Part shown: one piece after another, positions 19,555 to 30,700 of the stretch
How positions within the stretch are numbered: the stretch's first letter is position 1
Layout of the letters: each line of letters opens with the position of its first letter
Assembly: GCA_023957215.1 (NCBI GenBank)
Contig: JAMLHH010000009.1
Coordinates: 27,950-91,949, forward strand
Direction: 5' to 3'
DNA: 64,000 nt
Origin: Chitinophagales bacterium
Lineage (GTDB): Bacteria > Bacteroidota > Bacteroidia > Chitinophagales > JADIYW01
Notes under the pieces: model-generated
What the model saw: the letters and a program-made list of their open reading frames with translations, nothing else
Databases searched by the model: none
What the model was told of the DNA's origin: nothing
Position numbers and translations under genes: made by a program

Positions 19555-21423
19555 CTATGACATCATTATTTTCAAGTTGATTTCAGTACCGGTTTCAGTA
19601 TTAGATTCTATGGTGATTGTACCACTCATTTCCTTGACTCTCTTTTCCATATTATTAAGTCCGTTGCCTCTTTCAATTTTTTCTTTGTCAAAACCATTTC
19701 CAAAATCTTTGATAATAAGATGAAGCTGTTGTCCTTTTTGCGATAAGTGAATGTTGATTTTATTGGTTTTACTGTATTTTCTGGCATTGTTAATGGCCTC
19801 TTTGAAAATCATAATGATATTCTTTCTTTTATTGGGGAGTATTTTTACTTCTTGTTGATCAATCTGAGTGTCAAAGATTAATTGTATTTCACTTGTACCA
19901 ATAATTTCTGTAGCGACCTTTCTCAAATGCTCGACTAAAGCCTGTATTGTATCATTGCTTGGATTGACAGACCAAACAATCTCTCTGATGTTATTGGCTA
20001 TTTTATTGGTGAGATTGGAGACTTGCTGTAAAGTGGCTCTTATATCCTTGCCTTGCTCACTCTGCTTGATAGCCAAATCGCTGAAGATTTTTATACTGGA
20101 TAGGGTAGAACCTATATCGTCGTGTAAATCTCCTGCAATATCACTACGCATCTTTTCAAGTTGCTCTCTACGTTTGATACGTTGTTGGGTTTTGGTTCTA
20201 TTGATGGCCACCATTGCAAAAGCTATCAGAAAAATGGCAATGCTGAGATAGATATACATTTTGATTTTATACGACTTGGCAATGTTTTCTTTTTCTGTCA
20301 ATTCTAATCTATGATTGAGTGAATCGACCTTTGCTTTTTGCTCGAAATCATAACGGATACTAATTTTTTGATTTTCTATATCTAAAGATTCTTTAATTGA
20401 ACTATCTTTTACAGCAAGTAATAAATTGAGATTTTCATAAGCTTTCTTATAATCACCAACTTTAGAATAGTATAGACTCAAAAAATTGTAGTGATTGAGT
20501 GCATAATTAGCAAAATCCAAATACTCTTTACAACGGCTGCAAAGCTCTATATATTTTTTGGCTTCTTTTATTTCATTTGCCTTGACCAAGGTATAGCCGA
20601 ATGTTGAAACCATGCTACAATAGTAGTAATCGTGAAAATTGGGTTGATCATAAGATTGTATGGCTAAATTTCCATAATATAATGCCGAGTCATATTTTTG
20701 CACCTCTTCATAGACCATGGATAAATTAGAAAGGCTGGAACTTAGTAAGTTTTTATTACCCATTTTCCTATGTAAACCAATAGCCAGCAGAAAGTTTTTA
20801 ATAGACAAAGGATATTTTTCAGAATCTTTATAAGAATTTCCAAGATTATTATAAAGCATAGCCATATTGGTACTATTGTTAATTTTTTTGGAGATTTCTA
20901 AAGCCTTGTTGATATACTTTAATTCATTTTCAGAATCTTTGATATCATTATATGCTATGCTGATATTGGTATAAAGATAAGAAAGTGCTTCCAGATTATT
21001 GCTTTCTTCAGCTAATCTCACTCCTTTAAACATGGTCTCCAAAGCCGGCTTGTATTGATTGAGGAATGTATAACAATACCCTATATTAGAGTAGCATCTG
21101 ATTTCCTTTTCCTTATCCAACTTTGAATACAGCTGGGCTGCCTGACCACATAACTTGATAGCATCATCATACATTGAATGACCAAAAAGTGTTACACCTT
21201 TGTCCAACAAAGCGTCTGCTTGCGAAAAATATAGTTTTTTACTTTTAGCTACATCAATAGCTTGATCGAAAAGCTTTATTGCAGCACCAAAATCAGTTTG
21301 AGCAGTATCTGTAGCCTCCAAAACTAAATTTTTGATAAATAGGGAGTCTTTTTCATTTGCTTTTAAATTAAAAAATGAAAAGAGGATAAAACAAATAAAA
21401 GAAAGAGGTCTAAAAAATCTCAT
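19555..21423 (-). CDS. Sensor histidine kinase with periplasmic TPR repeats
   Basis: 622 residues. Signal sequence (1-22); about six TPR-like helix pairs (about 25-340) that, given the signal sequence and the later membrane helix, lie in the periplasm; a coiled-coil stretch (about 345-380); one transmembrane helix (about 384-404, IYLSIAIFLIAFAMVAI); a HisKA_3 domain with the phospho-accepting His in GDLHDDIGSTL; and a HATPase_c domain (FKEAINNARKYS, DFGNGFD, GNGLNNMEKR). This NarL-type partner arrangement fits the response regulator just upstream in the same transcriptional direction (70-base gap). I infer that it controls the surface operons at 22.5-38.9 kb. Confidence 0.93.
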   Translation of the reverse strand: MRFFRPLSFICFILFSFFNLKANEKDSLFIKNLVLEATDTAQTDFGAAIKLFDQAIDVAKSKKLYFSQADALLDKGVTLFGHSMYDDAIKLCGQAAQLYSKLDKEKEIRCYSNIGYCYTFLNQYKPALETMFKGVRLAEESNNLEALSYLYTNISIAYNDIKDSENELKYINKALEISKKINNSTNMAMLYNNLGNSYKDSEKYPLSIKNFLLAIGLHRKMGNKNLLSSSLSNLSMVYEEVQKYDSALYYGNLAIQSYDQPNFHDYYYCSMVSTFGYTLVKANEIKEAKKYIELCSRCKEYLDFANYALNHYNFLSLYYSKVGDYKKAYENLNLLLAVKDSSIKESLDIENQKISIRYDFEQKAKVDSLNHRLELTEKENIAKSYKIKMYIYLSIAIFLIAFAMVAINRTKTQQRIKRREQLEKMRSDIAGDLHDDIGSTLSSIKIFSDLAIKQSEQGKDIRATLQQVSNLTNKIANNIREIVWSVNPSNDTIQALVEHLRKVATEIIGTSEIQLIFDTQIDQQEVKILPNKRKNIIMIFKEAINNARKYSKTNKINIHLSQKGQQLHLIIKDFGNGFDKEKIERGNGLNNMEKRVKEMSGTITIESNTETGTEINLKIMMS

Positions 21424-21493
21424 GCCAATTTTATCTTATTAAAATTAGTATTAAAATTTAGATATTTTAAGAATTGTACAAGAATATTTTTAA

Positions 21494-22129
21494 CTATATA
21501 ATATTCTCTTTCAAAGTTTTACTGACAGCTTCAGCTTGTGAATGAACATCTAATTTTTCATAAATCCGTTTAATATGTGTCCTGACTGTGCCGTCTGCTA
21601 TTCCTAAGATGTTTGCCACCATCTTATAACTATTGCCATCAGTCAAGGATTGTAAAATCTCTTTTTCTCTATTTGTTAGCTGATAATCTTTTTTCTGTCT
21701 ATTGGACTTTGAGATATGTTTTAACACCAAGGATGCTACCAAAGGGGACATCGGTGCGCCACCTTCTAAAGCTTCGTGTATCGCATCTGAAAGACGTGAA
21801 GAAAGGTGTTGTTTGAGGATATATCCCGTCGCCCCATTCTGTATGGCTTCTATAATATGTTTGTTGTCTTCAAATACAGTCAGCATCACTACCGGTATGT
21901 TATTATCGACTTTTCGTACTCTTTTTAATCCCTCAATTCCATTTACGATAGGCATATCTATATCCATTAAAATCAAGTCAGGGTCAAACATTTTCAAGTG
22001 AGACTCTATACCTTCACAATTAGGGAAAGATGCTAAAAGCTTAAATTCATCAGAGAAGCCCAATAGAGCTGAAAGGCTGAGACGTAGTTCCTGATTGTCT
22101 TCATAAAGCAGTATTTTTATCGTTCCCAT
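21494..22129 (-). CDS. NarL/LuxR-type response regulator
   Basis: 211 residues from the ATG at 22129 (MGTIKILLYEDNQ). The open frame extends 20 codons further, almost into the operator, and that extension is unlikely to be translated. The receiver domain has acidic residues in YEDN, the phospho-acceptor Asp in LILMDIDMP, and VMLTVFED and ILKQ later; the C-terminal LuxR helix-turn-helix has LTNREKEILQ...GTVRTHIKRIYEKL. It is paired with the TPR kinase downstream. An 18-bp near-palindrome (22189-22206) upstream is shared with two surface operons, so autoregulation is likely. Confidence 0.95.
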   Translation of the reverse strand: MGTIKILLYEDNQELRLSLSALLGFSDEFKLLASFPNCEGIESHLKMFDPDLILMDIDMPIVNGIEGLKRVRKVDNNIPVVMLTVFEDNKHIIEAIQNGATGYILKQHLSSRLSDAIHEALEGGAPMSPLVASLVLKHISKSNRQKKDYQLTNREKEILQSLTDGNSYKMVANILGIADGTVRTHIKRIYEKLDVHSQAEAVSKTLKENII

Positions 22130-22158
22130 ATTATGACTTTTTGTATTTAATGATAATA

Positions 22159-22206
22159 CAAATCTTGGTAAATTAAATTTTAAAAACAATACCCAATATA
22201 GGGTAT
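22159..22206 (-). promoter_or_regulatory. Operator copy 1 and promoter of the response-regulator gene
   Basis: Operator ATACCCAATATAGGGTAT (22189-22206) is an inverted repeat of ATACCC/GGGTAT. Reading on the minus strand, it is followed by TG and, exactly 22 bases after the operator, AAGATTTG (22166-22159), one mismatch from TANNTTTG. The same layout occurs at 33696-33743 and 38887-38934. Confidence 0.7.
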
Positions 22207-22365
22207 GATTTGGGTGATCCCTTTTCAGGTCGGGCTATTTGCTTGTATTTTTAGTATTGAGACCACTTGTATTGAGTATAGAGACTTTTGTCGTCGCTTT
22301 TTGATTGTGGGCTTGTCTATATGAATGGAAGTCTATTGGGATCATGCATTTCTCCAGTCTCAATA

Positions 22366-22494
22366 CTCACTACTCATTACTCACTACTCACTACTCATTA
22401 CTCACTACTCACTACTCATTACTCACTACTCACTACTCATTACTCATTACTCACTACTCACTACTCACTACTCACTACTCACTACTCACTACTA
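22366..22494 (+). repeat. Heptanucleotide tandem array, 18 units of CTCAYTA
   Basis: Eighteen 7-bp units plus three bases, either CTCACTA or CTCATTA. The first nine units keep a 21-bp higher-order order (CAC, CAT, CAC), then the array becomes almost uniform CTCACTA, as expected from repeated slippage. It lies downstream of the fibronectin-III-like gene and upstream of the response-regulator promoter. The strong C/T strand bias could give a non-B structure. The rest of 22207-22525 shows nothing recognisable. Confidence 0.97.
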
Positions 22495-22525
22495 AAACAT
22501 ATCGCTTCTATCCCTATCGCAATCA

Positions 22526-24730
22526 TCAGTACTTCACCTTTACTTCTTCGCTCAGGTTTGATTTTAGTTCTCCATGGTCTTGCTTAACTTCTATGGCGTA
22601 TCTATATGTATTACCCTTTGTTATATTTTTATCATTGATAATTAACTGAGTCTTATCAACAGCATCCCATATCGTTAAAGGGTCATCATTTTCAGCTTTG
22701 TAAATGACAAAGTAGTAATTTTTATTCTTTGGAATATATTGCCAAGAGATTTGTATTGCATTGTCTTTTTTTACTAGGGCAGCATTCAGAGAATTTATTT
22801 CAGGTAACAAATTGATATCATAGTTCATCGCCCAGACTGGAAAGGATACTTTAGAACGCAAACCGGTACTATCTACAGTACTAGCCGCATACACATATTT
22901 GAGATTTGGATGTATAGACGCATCATTGACATAGAAATTAATATTTTTTGGCTCTCTTGGAATCCAAGCTATCGTATCCCATTGGCTGGCATCTTTGATT
23001 TTACGGTAAATTTCATAGCCCCACACTCCTTCACTTTCACTGCCTATCCATTCGCTGTATATTGCTCCGTCTTTTGTGTCAATAGATTTGTTCACAGGAG
23101 CAGTAGGCGGTATTATAATAGGTTTAAGAACTTCGATAGCATTAGAAAATTTAGAATGATTTCCATTTTGATCGACTGCGACTATCTTATAATAAACTTT
23201 CCTATCGCGTGATCGAGTATTGATACTATCTAAGAAATAGGTTTCCTCGACAAATCTTCTAGATACAATACTATAAGGTCCTTCTATATTATATGAAATA
23301 TAAACACTATATCCTTTGACATCCGCCTCAGGACTTTTTTTCCAAAATAGAGCGATATAGCCGATGGAATCCATAATGCCTTTGATAACCTCAGGAGCTG
23401 TCGGTGGGATACTGTCTGTCAATATACCTCTCCGAGGTATCGAATAGGAATAGTTTTGTACAGTATCCACCGAAACGATAGTATAATAATTAGGATGTAA
23501 AGCATCAGCGGTCGTATCGATATAGCTACGAGTACCCTTATTTAATAATTCTTGATGAAGTGGAAAAAATGGTCCCGCTGCATCAACACCTCTATTGACA
23601 TAATAGCCTTTTAGATCGCCTTCAGTATCTGTATCTACCCAAGTGATTTTGATATGATTGAGTTGGATATTAGTGACACTATCAATAGTTGCAGGTGAAG
23701 GAGCAGTTAGATCTATTCCGTGTACTATCAGTGTATCAGAATAAGCGCTCAAGTCTGCAAAGGCATCAATACCGATAATTCTATATTGATAATCATAATA
23801 GTTTTTAGGAATAGTATCAAAAAACACATGGTAGTCTTTTAGAATATTATTGATTTTATACTCAGGACTGTTTTCGTCATAACTGATGTCAGGTTGATAG
23901 GTGGATTGATAGGCTATTTCATTGAGTCGATGAAATGTCTTGCCGTTGTCATCACTGCGGTCTATATAATATGTTGTAAAATTTCCGATTTGTTTTCTAT
24001 CCCATTGTAATTCTATCTGTTTGTCTCTGGCGTAAGCTTTCAAATGATGAGGAGCAAGTGATTCGTAATAATTGATAATATTGGTATATCCGACTGTCAT
24101 TGTATAGGCAACGTCTATGGTATCACAATAGATATAATAATCATACATTTTTCCTTTTTCCACGTTTTTATCGACATATCTCAAGCCTAATGCATTTGCA
24201 GCATTGATAGAGAGGTCGGCAGACTGCAATGCAAAGTAATACCTCATTCTAAACATATCACTGGCACTTTGTATCTGTTCGATTTCGCTCAATTGCTCGT
24301 CTGGGTTTGACATTGAAAAGTTTTGTCCATACATGGCTTGTGCTGCAAGTCCCATATATTGGTCTTCTTTTTTGCCGATGGCTTTGATTTGATTGGGAGT
24401 CATGGGCATGATAGCCTGATTAGTCAGTGCTAATGTATCTCTTGTCCCATTTTTGTTGAGTTCTACACGAACCAAATGATACCCTTTCTCTCTTCCCATG
24501 ATCCAGCCGATAGGTGTTGTAGGAGCCCATCGTAGGACGACAGAATCTCCATATGCTTTAGCATGTATAGGAATATCAATTTCCTTTATATTGGCTTTAT
24601 GTTCTCCATCTACAAGAGTATCTTGAGTGATTGTATTTTGACTATAGCCAATAGTTGGCAGTAGCATAATGAGACCAACAAAGAATTTCTTTGTGAGCAG
24701 GAACTTGAAATAATGATGGATACTATTCAT
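22526..24730 (-). CDS. Secreted multi-domain fibronectin-III-like protein
   Basis: 734 residues. Signal peptide (ending TIGYSQ, about 1-31), an N-terminal beta domain (about 50-110, VLRWAPTTPIGWIM), a helical insert (about 125-190) and then about five fibronectin type III-like repeats from about 230 to the end, each with W...E.D..GY.VY/R and Y.I.A.D motifs. No T9SS tail and no transmembrane anchor. It starts 26 bases after the giant gene's stop and is the last gene of the three-gene operon, so it probably works at the cell surface with the other two. Function unknown. Confidence 0.85.
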   Translation of the reverse strand: MNSIHHYFKFLLTKKFFVGLIMLLPTIGYSQNTITQDTLVDGEHKANIKEIDIPIHAKAYGDSVVLRWAPTTPIGWIMGREKGYHLVRVELNKNGTRDTLALTNQAIMPMTPNQIKAIGKKEDQYMGLAAQAMYGQNFSMSNPDEQLSEIEQIQSASDMFRMRYYFALQSADLSINAANALGLRYVDKNVEKGKMYDYYIYCDTIDVAYTMTVGYTNIINYYESLAPHHLKAYARDKQIELQWDRKQIGNFTTYYIDRSDDNGKTFHRLNEIAYQSTYQPDISYDENSPEYKINNILKDYHVFFDTIPKNYYDYQYRIIGIDAFADLSAYSDTLIVHGIDLTAPSPATIDSVTNIQLNHIKITWVDTDTEGDLKGYYVNRGVDAAGPFFPLHQELLNKGTRSYIDTTADALHPNYYTIVSVDTVQNYSYSIPRRGILTDSIPPTAPEVIKGIMDSIGYIALFWKKSPEADVKGYSVYISYNIEGPYSIVSRRFVEETYFLDSINTRSRDRKVYYKIVAVDQNGNHSKFSNAIEVLKPIIIPPTAPVNKSIDTKDGAIYSEWIGSESEGVWGYEIYRKIKDASQWDTIAWIPREPKNINFYVNDASIHPNLKYVYAASTVDSTGLRSKVSFPVWAMNYDINLLPEINSLNAALVKKDNAIQISWQYIPKNKNYYFVIYKAENDDPLTIWDAVDKTQLIINDKNITKGNTYRYAIEVKQDHGELKSNLSEEVKVKY

Positions 24731-24756
24731 AATCTTAAAATCTATAAGTTAATAAA

Positions 24757-27700
24757 TTATCTTTGCCCTACAATTGGAGGCCAAAGAACTGGAGGTGGGG
24801 GAGTGTTGTAAATAACATTGGATTGTGTGCTAACATTGCCATGGTTTATTGGAAGTGTCGCTCCAGTACCACTATTGTTAGTGTTGCCAGTTGTGCTTGG
24901 TATCGTGATTTTTACATCATTATCAAGTAAGACACCGAAATTTATTATAGCCTCCTTTTTCTCTCTCATTTCTTGTGAACTGATTAGTTTGACCTTTTTA
25001 TTAATTGAAGGTCCATTAATTGGAAATATAGGATAATTATTAAAATCAAATCCTAATTTGAGATTCCCGTTTTGGTCTTTATTGTTCCCACCATTATATT
25101 CCCATAAATCAGAAAATTGGGAATGTCCATATTCTATGTATATAACATTATCATATTTATTAGAGACTTTGTAATCTAATAGCCGTACACTTTCCATTAA
25201 TTTATGAGATCTCATCCCTATCCAAAAACTTTGGGCATACTTTACTTTGTCTTCAAAAGTTACTTTATTATCTAATACATTTACACTGATAGAGCCACCT
25301 GCATAAGTCGCTAATGTTTTATTATATGGTTTTAATATTAAATCCTTGAATTTAAAATAATTTGGATCGACCAAATAGTTGAAAAAAGTAAAGTCCACCT
25401 TGTCATAATATGATTTTAATTCTTTTCTTCCTTTAGCATATCTTTTTTCTGCTTCTTTGAATAAATAAAAATCAGTAGCTACAATCGAAGGAGATTGGTC
25501 GATGATACTCATACTTATACTGGAGTTTGTTCCTGCTGAATTGCTTGTACCCTCATCATTTAATAGAGTGAAGTAAGTACATTCATTTGACATCTTGTAT
25601 GGATTTCGCGGAGTATCGTAAGTATTAAATACTTCTTTTGCCGGATTATAACTATAATCTGTTTTTGTACCTCTGATATATGGATTGGAGAAAACGATAT
25701 GTAAAAAATTGCTATCAATTAAAGTTTTAGAAATAGAATACATGGGCATATCATAGTGAATATCTGCTGATAGTCTAGGTTGAGCATAAGCATGTAAAGT
25801 GAAATCAGTTTGAAATTTATTTGGATTGACTTTTAGTAAAGGAGGGATGGTATAATCAAATAGATGCGACTTGTCATATCCTACTTTCCTTTTCATTCCT
25901 TTGATTTCAAACTCGTCAAAAAGCTCTCCTGTGTTAAATATTGGAATTTCAATGTCATAAACGTTCGTAGCTTTAAAGACTGTTGCAATATCATATTTGT
26001 CCGGATTGTCTTTTACATCATAGTACCAAAGGTTAAAGATGTCTTTACTTGGAGTTTCAGCTGCATCTATCTCGGATCCTAAGCTTGCCATTTTATCTTT
26101 AAAAGAATTATACTTACTCGTTCTGAAGATGCTAGAGTATATGATTCTTCCTGATTCTGGCTGAAACACCTCTGTAGTATGACCTAATAGAGCTAAGGTA
26201 TCTCCTTCTGACACAATATTGTCTTTATTAATGATCAAAGCATCTTGAAAAGCCTTGGGATTGGCGATGATATTAGACTTATCCAAAGCAGTAGAAGGGG
26301 AGCTTGGCGTTTGAGGTGTATTCGCATAAGGGTTGACAAGTTGATAGTTATTAGTATTTACCGATATGTTTGAAGCGGTACCTTTTGGGGTGCTAGTGTT
26401 AGGTACTACACTAGATATATTTCCAGATATTATAGGGTTGGCTGGTGTAGTACTATTGGTTTTGCCTTCAATGCTAATACTATTAGAAACAGCTTTTGTA
26501 GCATCATTGATAGTAAGGTTGACTCGTCCATTTTTATAGCGCAAATCTTTATCATCTATTTTTATTTTAGCAGTTAAACCTTTTGCATGATTTTTATCCT
26601 CTACGGTGAAATATACTTGATAGACGGTTTCGTTCTTTAGACTAGAAGGAATATCAAATGTAATATGTTGAGTTGGGTCAGCATAAAAAGTAGAATTAAT
26701 TCTTGCTCCAGTGTTTTTTTCTACAAATGTGAGCTTCAACTCCGGTACAGTAGCATCTTCAAATGTAAAGTAGGATTTTGAATACTGATATAATAAAATT
26801 TTCCCCTTTCTATTAAATTCATTTTTCAATAAGAAATTTTGACCTTTCATAGGATAACTATTGACCACTGCATATTCGTCTATTACTCTTGGAGCTTTGC
26901 CGGTATTGAAGTAGATAGTAGAGTCTTGTGTAAATCCTTGAGGATGCTCTTTAGGATTTTTCCATTTATCACCAATTTTTTCAAAAGCTCTTCCTTTGAT
27001 ATAAGCACCATATAATCGTAGCTCATCGAAAGCATTTAGTCCTTTATTGATAAAGGATGCAGCATAGCCATTTTCGCTATATTGAAGTTCGATATTGCTT
27101 ACTGCTGAAGAAGATGAACTTTTGTCGTTAGTAGCAAACTTTAAAATTTTAGCATCAACGACTTCAAATTTGTAAATACGTGAGATGATGACCGGCATAT
27201 CGTTATCATCTAACACTTCCTTACCTTTACTATCTGTTTTAGGCACTTGAAATTCCACTTCAATAGGATCATATAGATTGTTGTTAGACATTGGTATGCT
27301 AAAAGTAGCATAAGGATTTGCGAAGATGCTGACATCTTTTTCAGCAGGTCCAAATTCTGAAATCATCTGAATATTTTCGAGTGGGTCGTCCCCGACAGAA
27401 CATTTTGTACCCAAACTAAATCTCGCACTTGTATTGACACGGATTAGCCCGTTGAGCACTTCTCCTTGTATCCTGATACGACCATCCATCCAAGTCGGAT
27501 TAGGTAGTCCAGCTTCCAAGGCGGCACCTATAGCTAATTTGACCAAGCTCACTTCTCCGGACCAGAACCACAAATCCAATATAAATCCTACATCCATCGT
27601 AAAGAAAGCATAGATTTGCCCATTGGCATACCACCCATTCATGCCAAAATCTGTCGGATAATCCTTTTTTTCTTTTAAGTCAACAGCTCCCCCACAAGGA

Positions 27701-30700
27701 GATTTTGTGAAATATCTAAAAGCGACATCAAATCCTATTTTTGCACTAGCTCTGGCATAAAATATTCCTAGTTGCAATTTGAGCCCTCCATCTACTGCTG
27801 CTCCAAACATAAACCCTGATTGACCTCCTCCTATATCTGAAAGCATTTTGCTCATACTAGAAGATTTGTCTCCTAAAAACTCATTGACTTCGTTGGGTAA
27901 AGGTGGAAATTGGGGTAGTTTGGTTCCAGCACAGAAATAGGCACTTGCTTTCAAATACACTTTGAGAACACTAGTGTTGATATCTATAAAAGTAAGGGTG
28001 ATACGACGATATGCTTCTCCCATAGCACCTTCCGAACTTTCTTGTTTTGCAGGGTAGCCTAAGTAGAGCCAGTATTGATAGTCTTCTTTGTCCTTGTCGA
28101 TATGTACCCATATCGGAATATCTGCGTTAGCTATAAACATTTTAACATTCGCACCTACATACATGTCAAAACGATCTTGAGCAAACTCTAAAGCAAGCTT
28201 GGCATTGACTATGCCTTGGCTCTTTTGTTTGCCGTCAGATATGACATTTGCCCATCCATTGATCATTATTTTATCAAACCCACCACTGCTATTGAGTTGT
28301 AAAGTAAATCCGGCATTGGCTTTAACCATTTCAGCTCGAATATAAGTGAGATCTAAACTCACATTAAAAGCCATTGTCCCTTTCTTTGGTTTAAAACTAA
28401 AAGGCCTGTCCCAGTTGTTTGTGTCACCAGCTATAAGATATAGATTTTGGTAGTATCCTCCTCCAAAACCATTGATGACCAATGGACCTATAGGGATAAT
28501 GCCTGATTGCATATAGAGAGAAGCGCCAAATCCGAAATATTTATAATCGGATTTAGAACCAAAGACAACCGTAGCAGATATTTCTATTCCCATTGGAAAG
28601 GTTACATCTCCCTCTCCAATGACACCTTGTCCCCATTCATCGTCATTTTTAAACTCCAAAGTGGCTTTGGCACTTATGGCTTCACCAAAATTGCCATCTA
28701 TAGAAACTTTATTTAGTTCCACTGTAGGATAACTATCTTTAGCAGTAGGTTTTAGAGCGGTTCCTCCCATGACTCCCCATACTGTAAAAGAAGTTTCACC
28801 GTTTAACTGTATGGCATCTGTACCTAATCTCAAACCTACTCCAAATTCAAGACCGACTGCAAAATGTCCATCTTTGGTAGATATCTTAGGACTAAAATTT
28901 TTAGGTTCAAAACCAAATCCACAAACGGTGTTGTCCTTAGATGCAGACCCTTCAGAGGAATTGCCATCAGGTCCGGGATAAGGTCCTCTTGCATATAATA
29001 GATCATTATTTTCATCCTCTGGGAATAGCATGCCTGTGCTATTGCTTTGCCCTCCACTTCTGGACAGCGTAGCAAATTTAATGTCACCGGAATAGAAATA
29101 AAATTCACCAATTTTTTGTTTGCTAATATTGCTTTCCTTCATGTTGTAGTTGGCGATTTGCATTCCTTGAATATCAACGGCATTGAGGATAACTTTAGGC
29201 TTATTACTGATGTCAATACTCAGTAGCAGATTCAAATCAGCACCTACTTTCAGTTTTGCATCTTTTTCTTTCACAATCTGAATACTTGTACCAGCCCCCA
29301 AAGTTGCATCTGCAATCCACATAGGTATTTTGTAATTTCCTACAGTGGAGATATTGAAGTTGTAATTGATATGACCATCTACAGTATTGAGCCCACATGA
29401 GTATGATAAAGTGTCATCACTGATAGGTAAGGCTACCACCCCTGACATAGCAGCACCGCGAGGTATCCATTTTTTGATAGGGATATTAATCTTATCTATA
29501 CTAAATAACCAGCCTCCAAGATCTCCTTTCCCGAAATCGAGTAGCTTGTTGGCAGATATGTCCGCCCATAGACCATTTTCACTATTGATAAATAGATTTT
29601 CAATAAGGATAGTAGGTAAAGTTGTCGTAGAGCTTCCAGCAAAATCTTTTGGTAGATTCATTTCTAAGCCTTTCATGTAAAAACCTTTGTAGGTGTTACC
29701 TTCTTTTCCTTTAAATTTGATATCATCAGCATCTGTAGGCCAAGTAAGATTATTAGGATTGGCTTCTATAGAGTGGTCATAAAAAATTCCTGCTTTTGGA
29801 TTGATGACAAATCCTGGAAGTCCTTCAATGGAAAATCTTGAATCAGTATTGAGATTAGCTATCCATTTCTCCCATTCTTTAAAATCAAATCGGGTATCCA
29901 ATGATACTTGTCCACCTATTTCATTGCCTAAAGAATCTACTGGCTTGACATCTTTTGGTAAAGTAACAGATGCTTTTATATATACCCGTTCAAAACCATC
30001 TGTGCTATTCCATTTCACATAGGAGGTATTGCTTGAGTCTCCCAAAAAGCCACCTCTTAGTTTAAAGGCTACACCTCCACCCATATCAATACTTCTGTCG
30101 TTAGGTAAATACAATATACCATCAGCCACAGAAAATGTATTAGGATGAATACAAAATCCTGCTCCAGCAAGAGAGAGCCATTCATTTCCATCTCCTGCCT
30201 CAGGGATTTTCATTGTAAATAATATTCTGGCATCAGCACCTTTGGGAGTAAAGATGATACCCATGATGGCCAAAGTTGATTTTACACCTGCTATATTCTT
30301 GTTGTCTAGACCCAAAGGGAAATCCACAGGGCTATTGCCTGTAAGTTGGTTCAATGGTTTTAAAGCACTGTTGGCCTTACTAACGATTGCATCTGCTTTA
30401 TCTTTTAAGTTGCCTACTTGATTTAAGAATTCAGGGACACTCACATTAATCATATTGATATCTTCTATAGCACTCGTTGTGATAATTTTTCCTGAGATGA
30501 CTTCTTTTTTGCTGTTAAGAGTGATGTTGTCATATTTGACATTCATCATGATAGGACGAGAATAAGGTGACCAAGTAATCTCTCCTGTTCCCTTGAAGGA
30601 GTTTTCACTTTTAGTAGCATTGAGAACTTTCATTTCAAATTCTCCAATTTTGATAATATCTCCATTGCTAAGAGTGCCGGTAAATGTAGTTGAATTGTCA

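Noticed and set aside
22366..22494. Possible CRISPR array
   Set aside because: The units are only 7 bp without unique spacers and no cas genes are present.
22288..22649. Two overlapping frames rich in THYSLL repeats on the plus strand
   Set aside because: They are translations of the heptanucleotide array; a 7-bp unit stays open in all frames, and no start region or promoter supports them.
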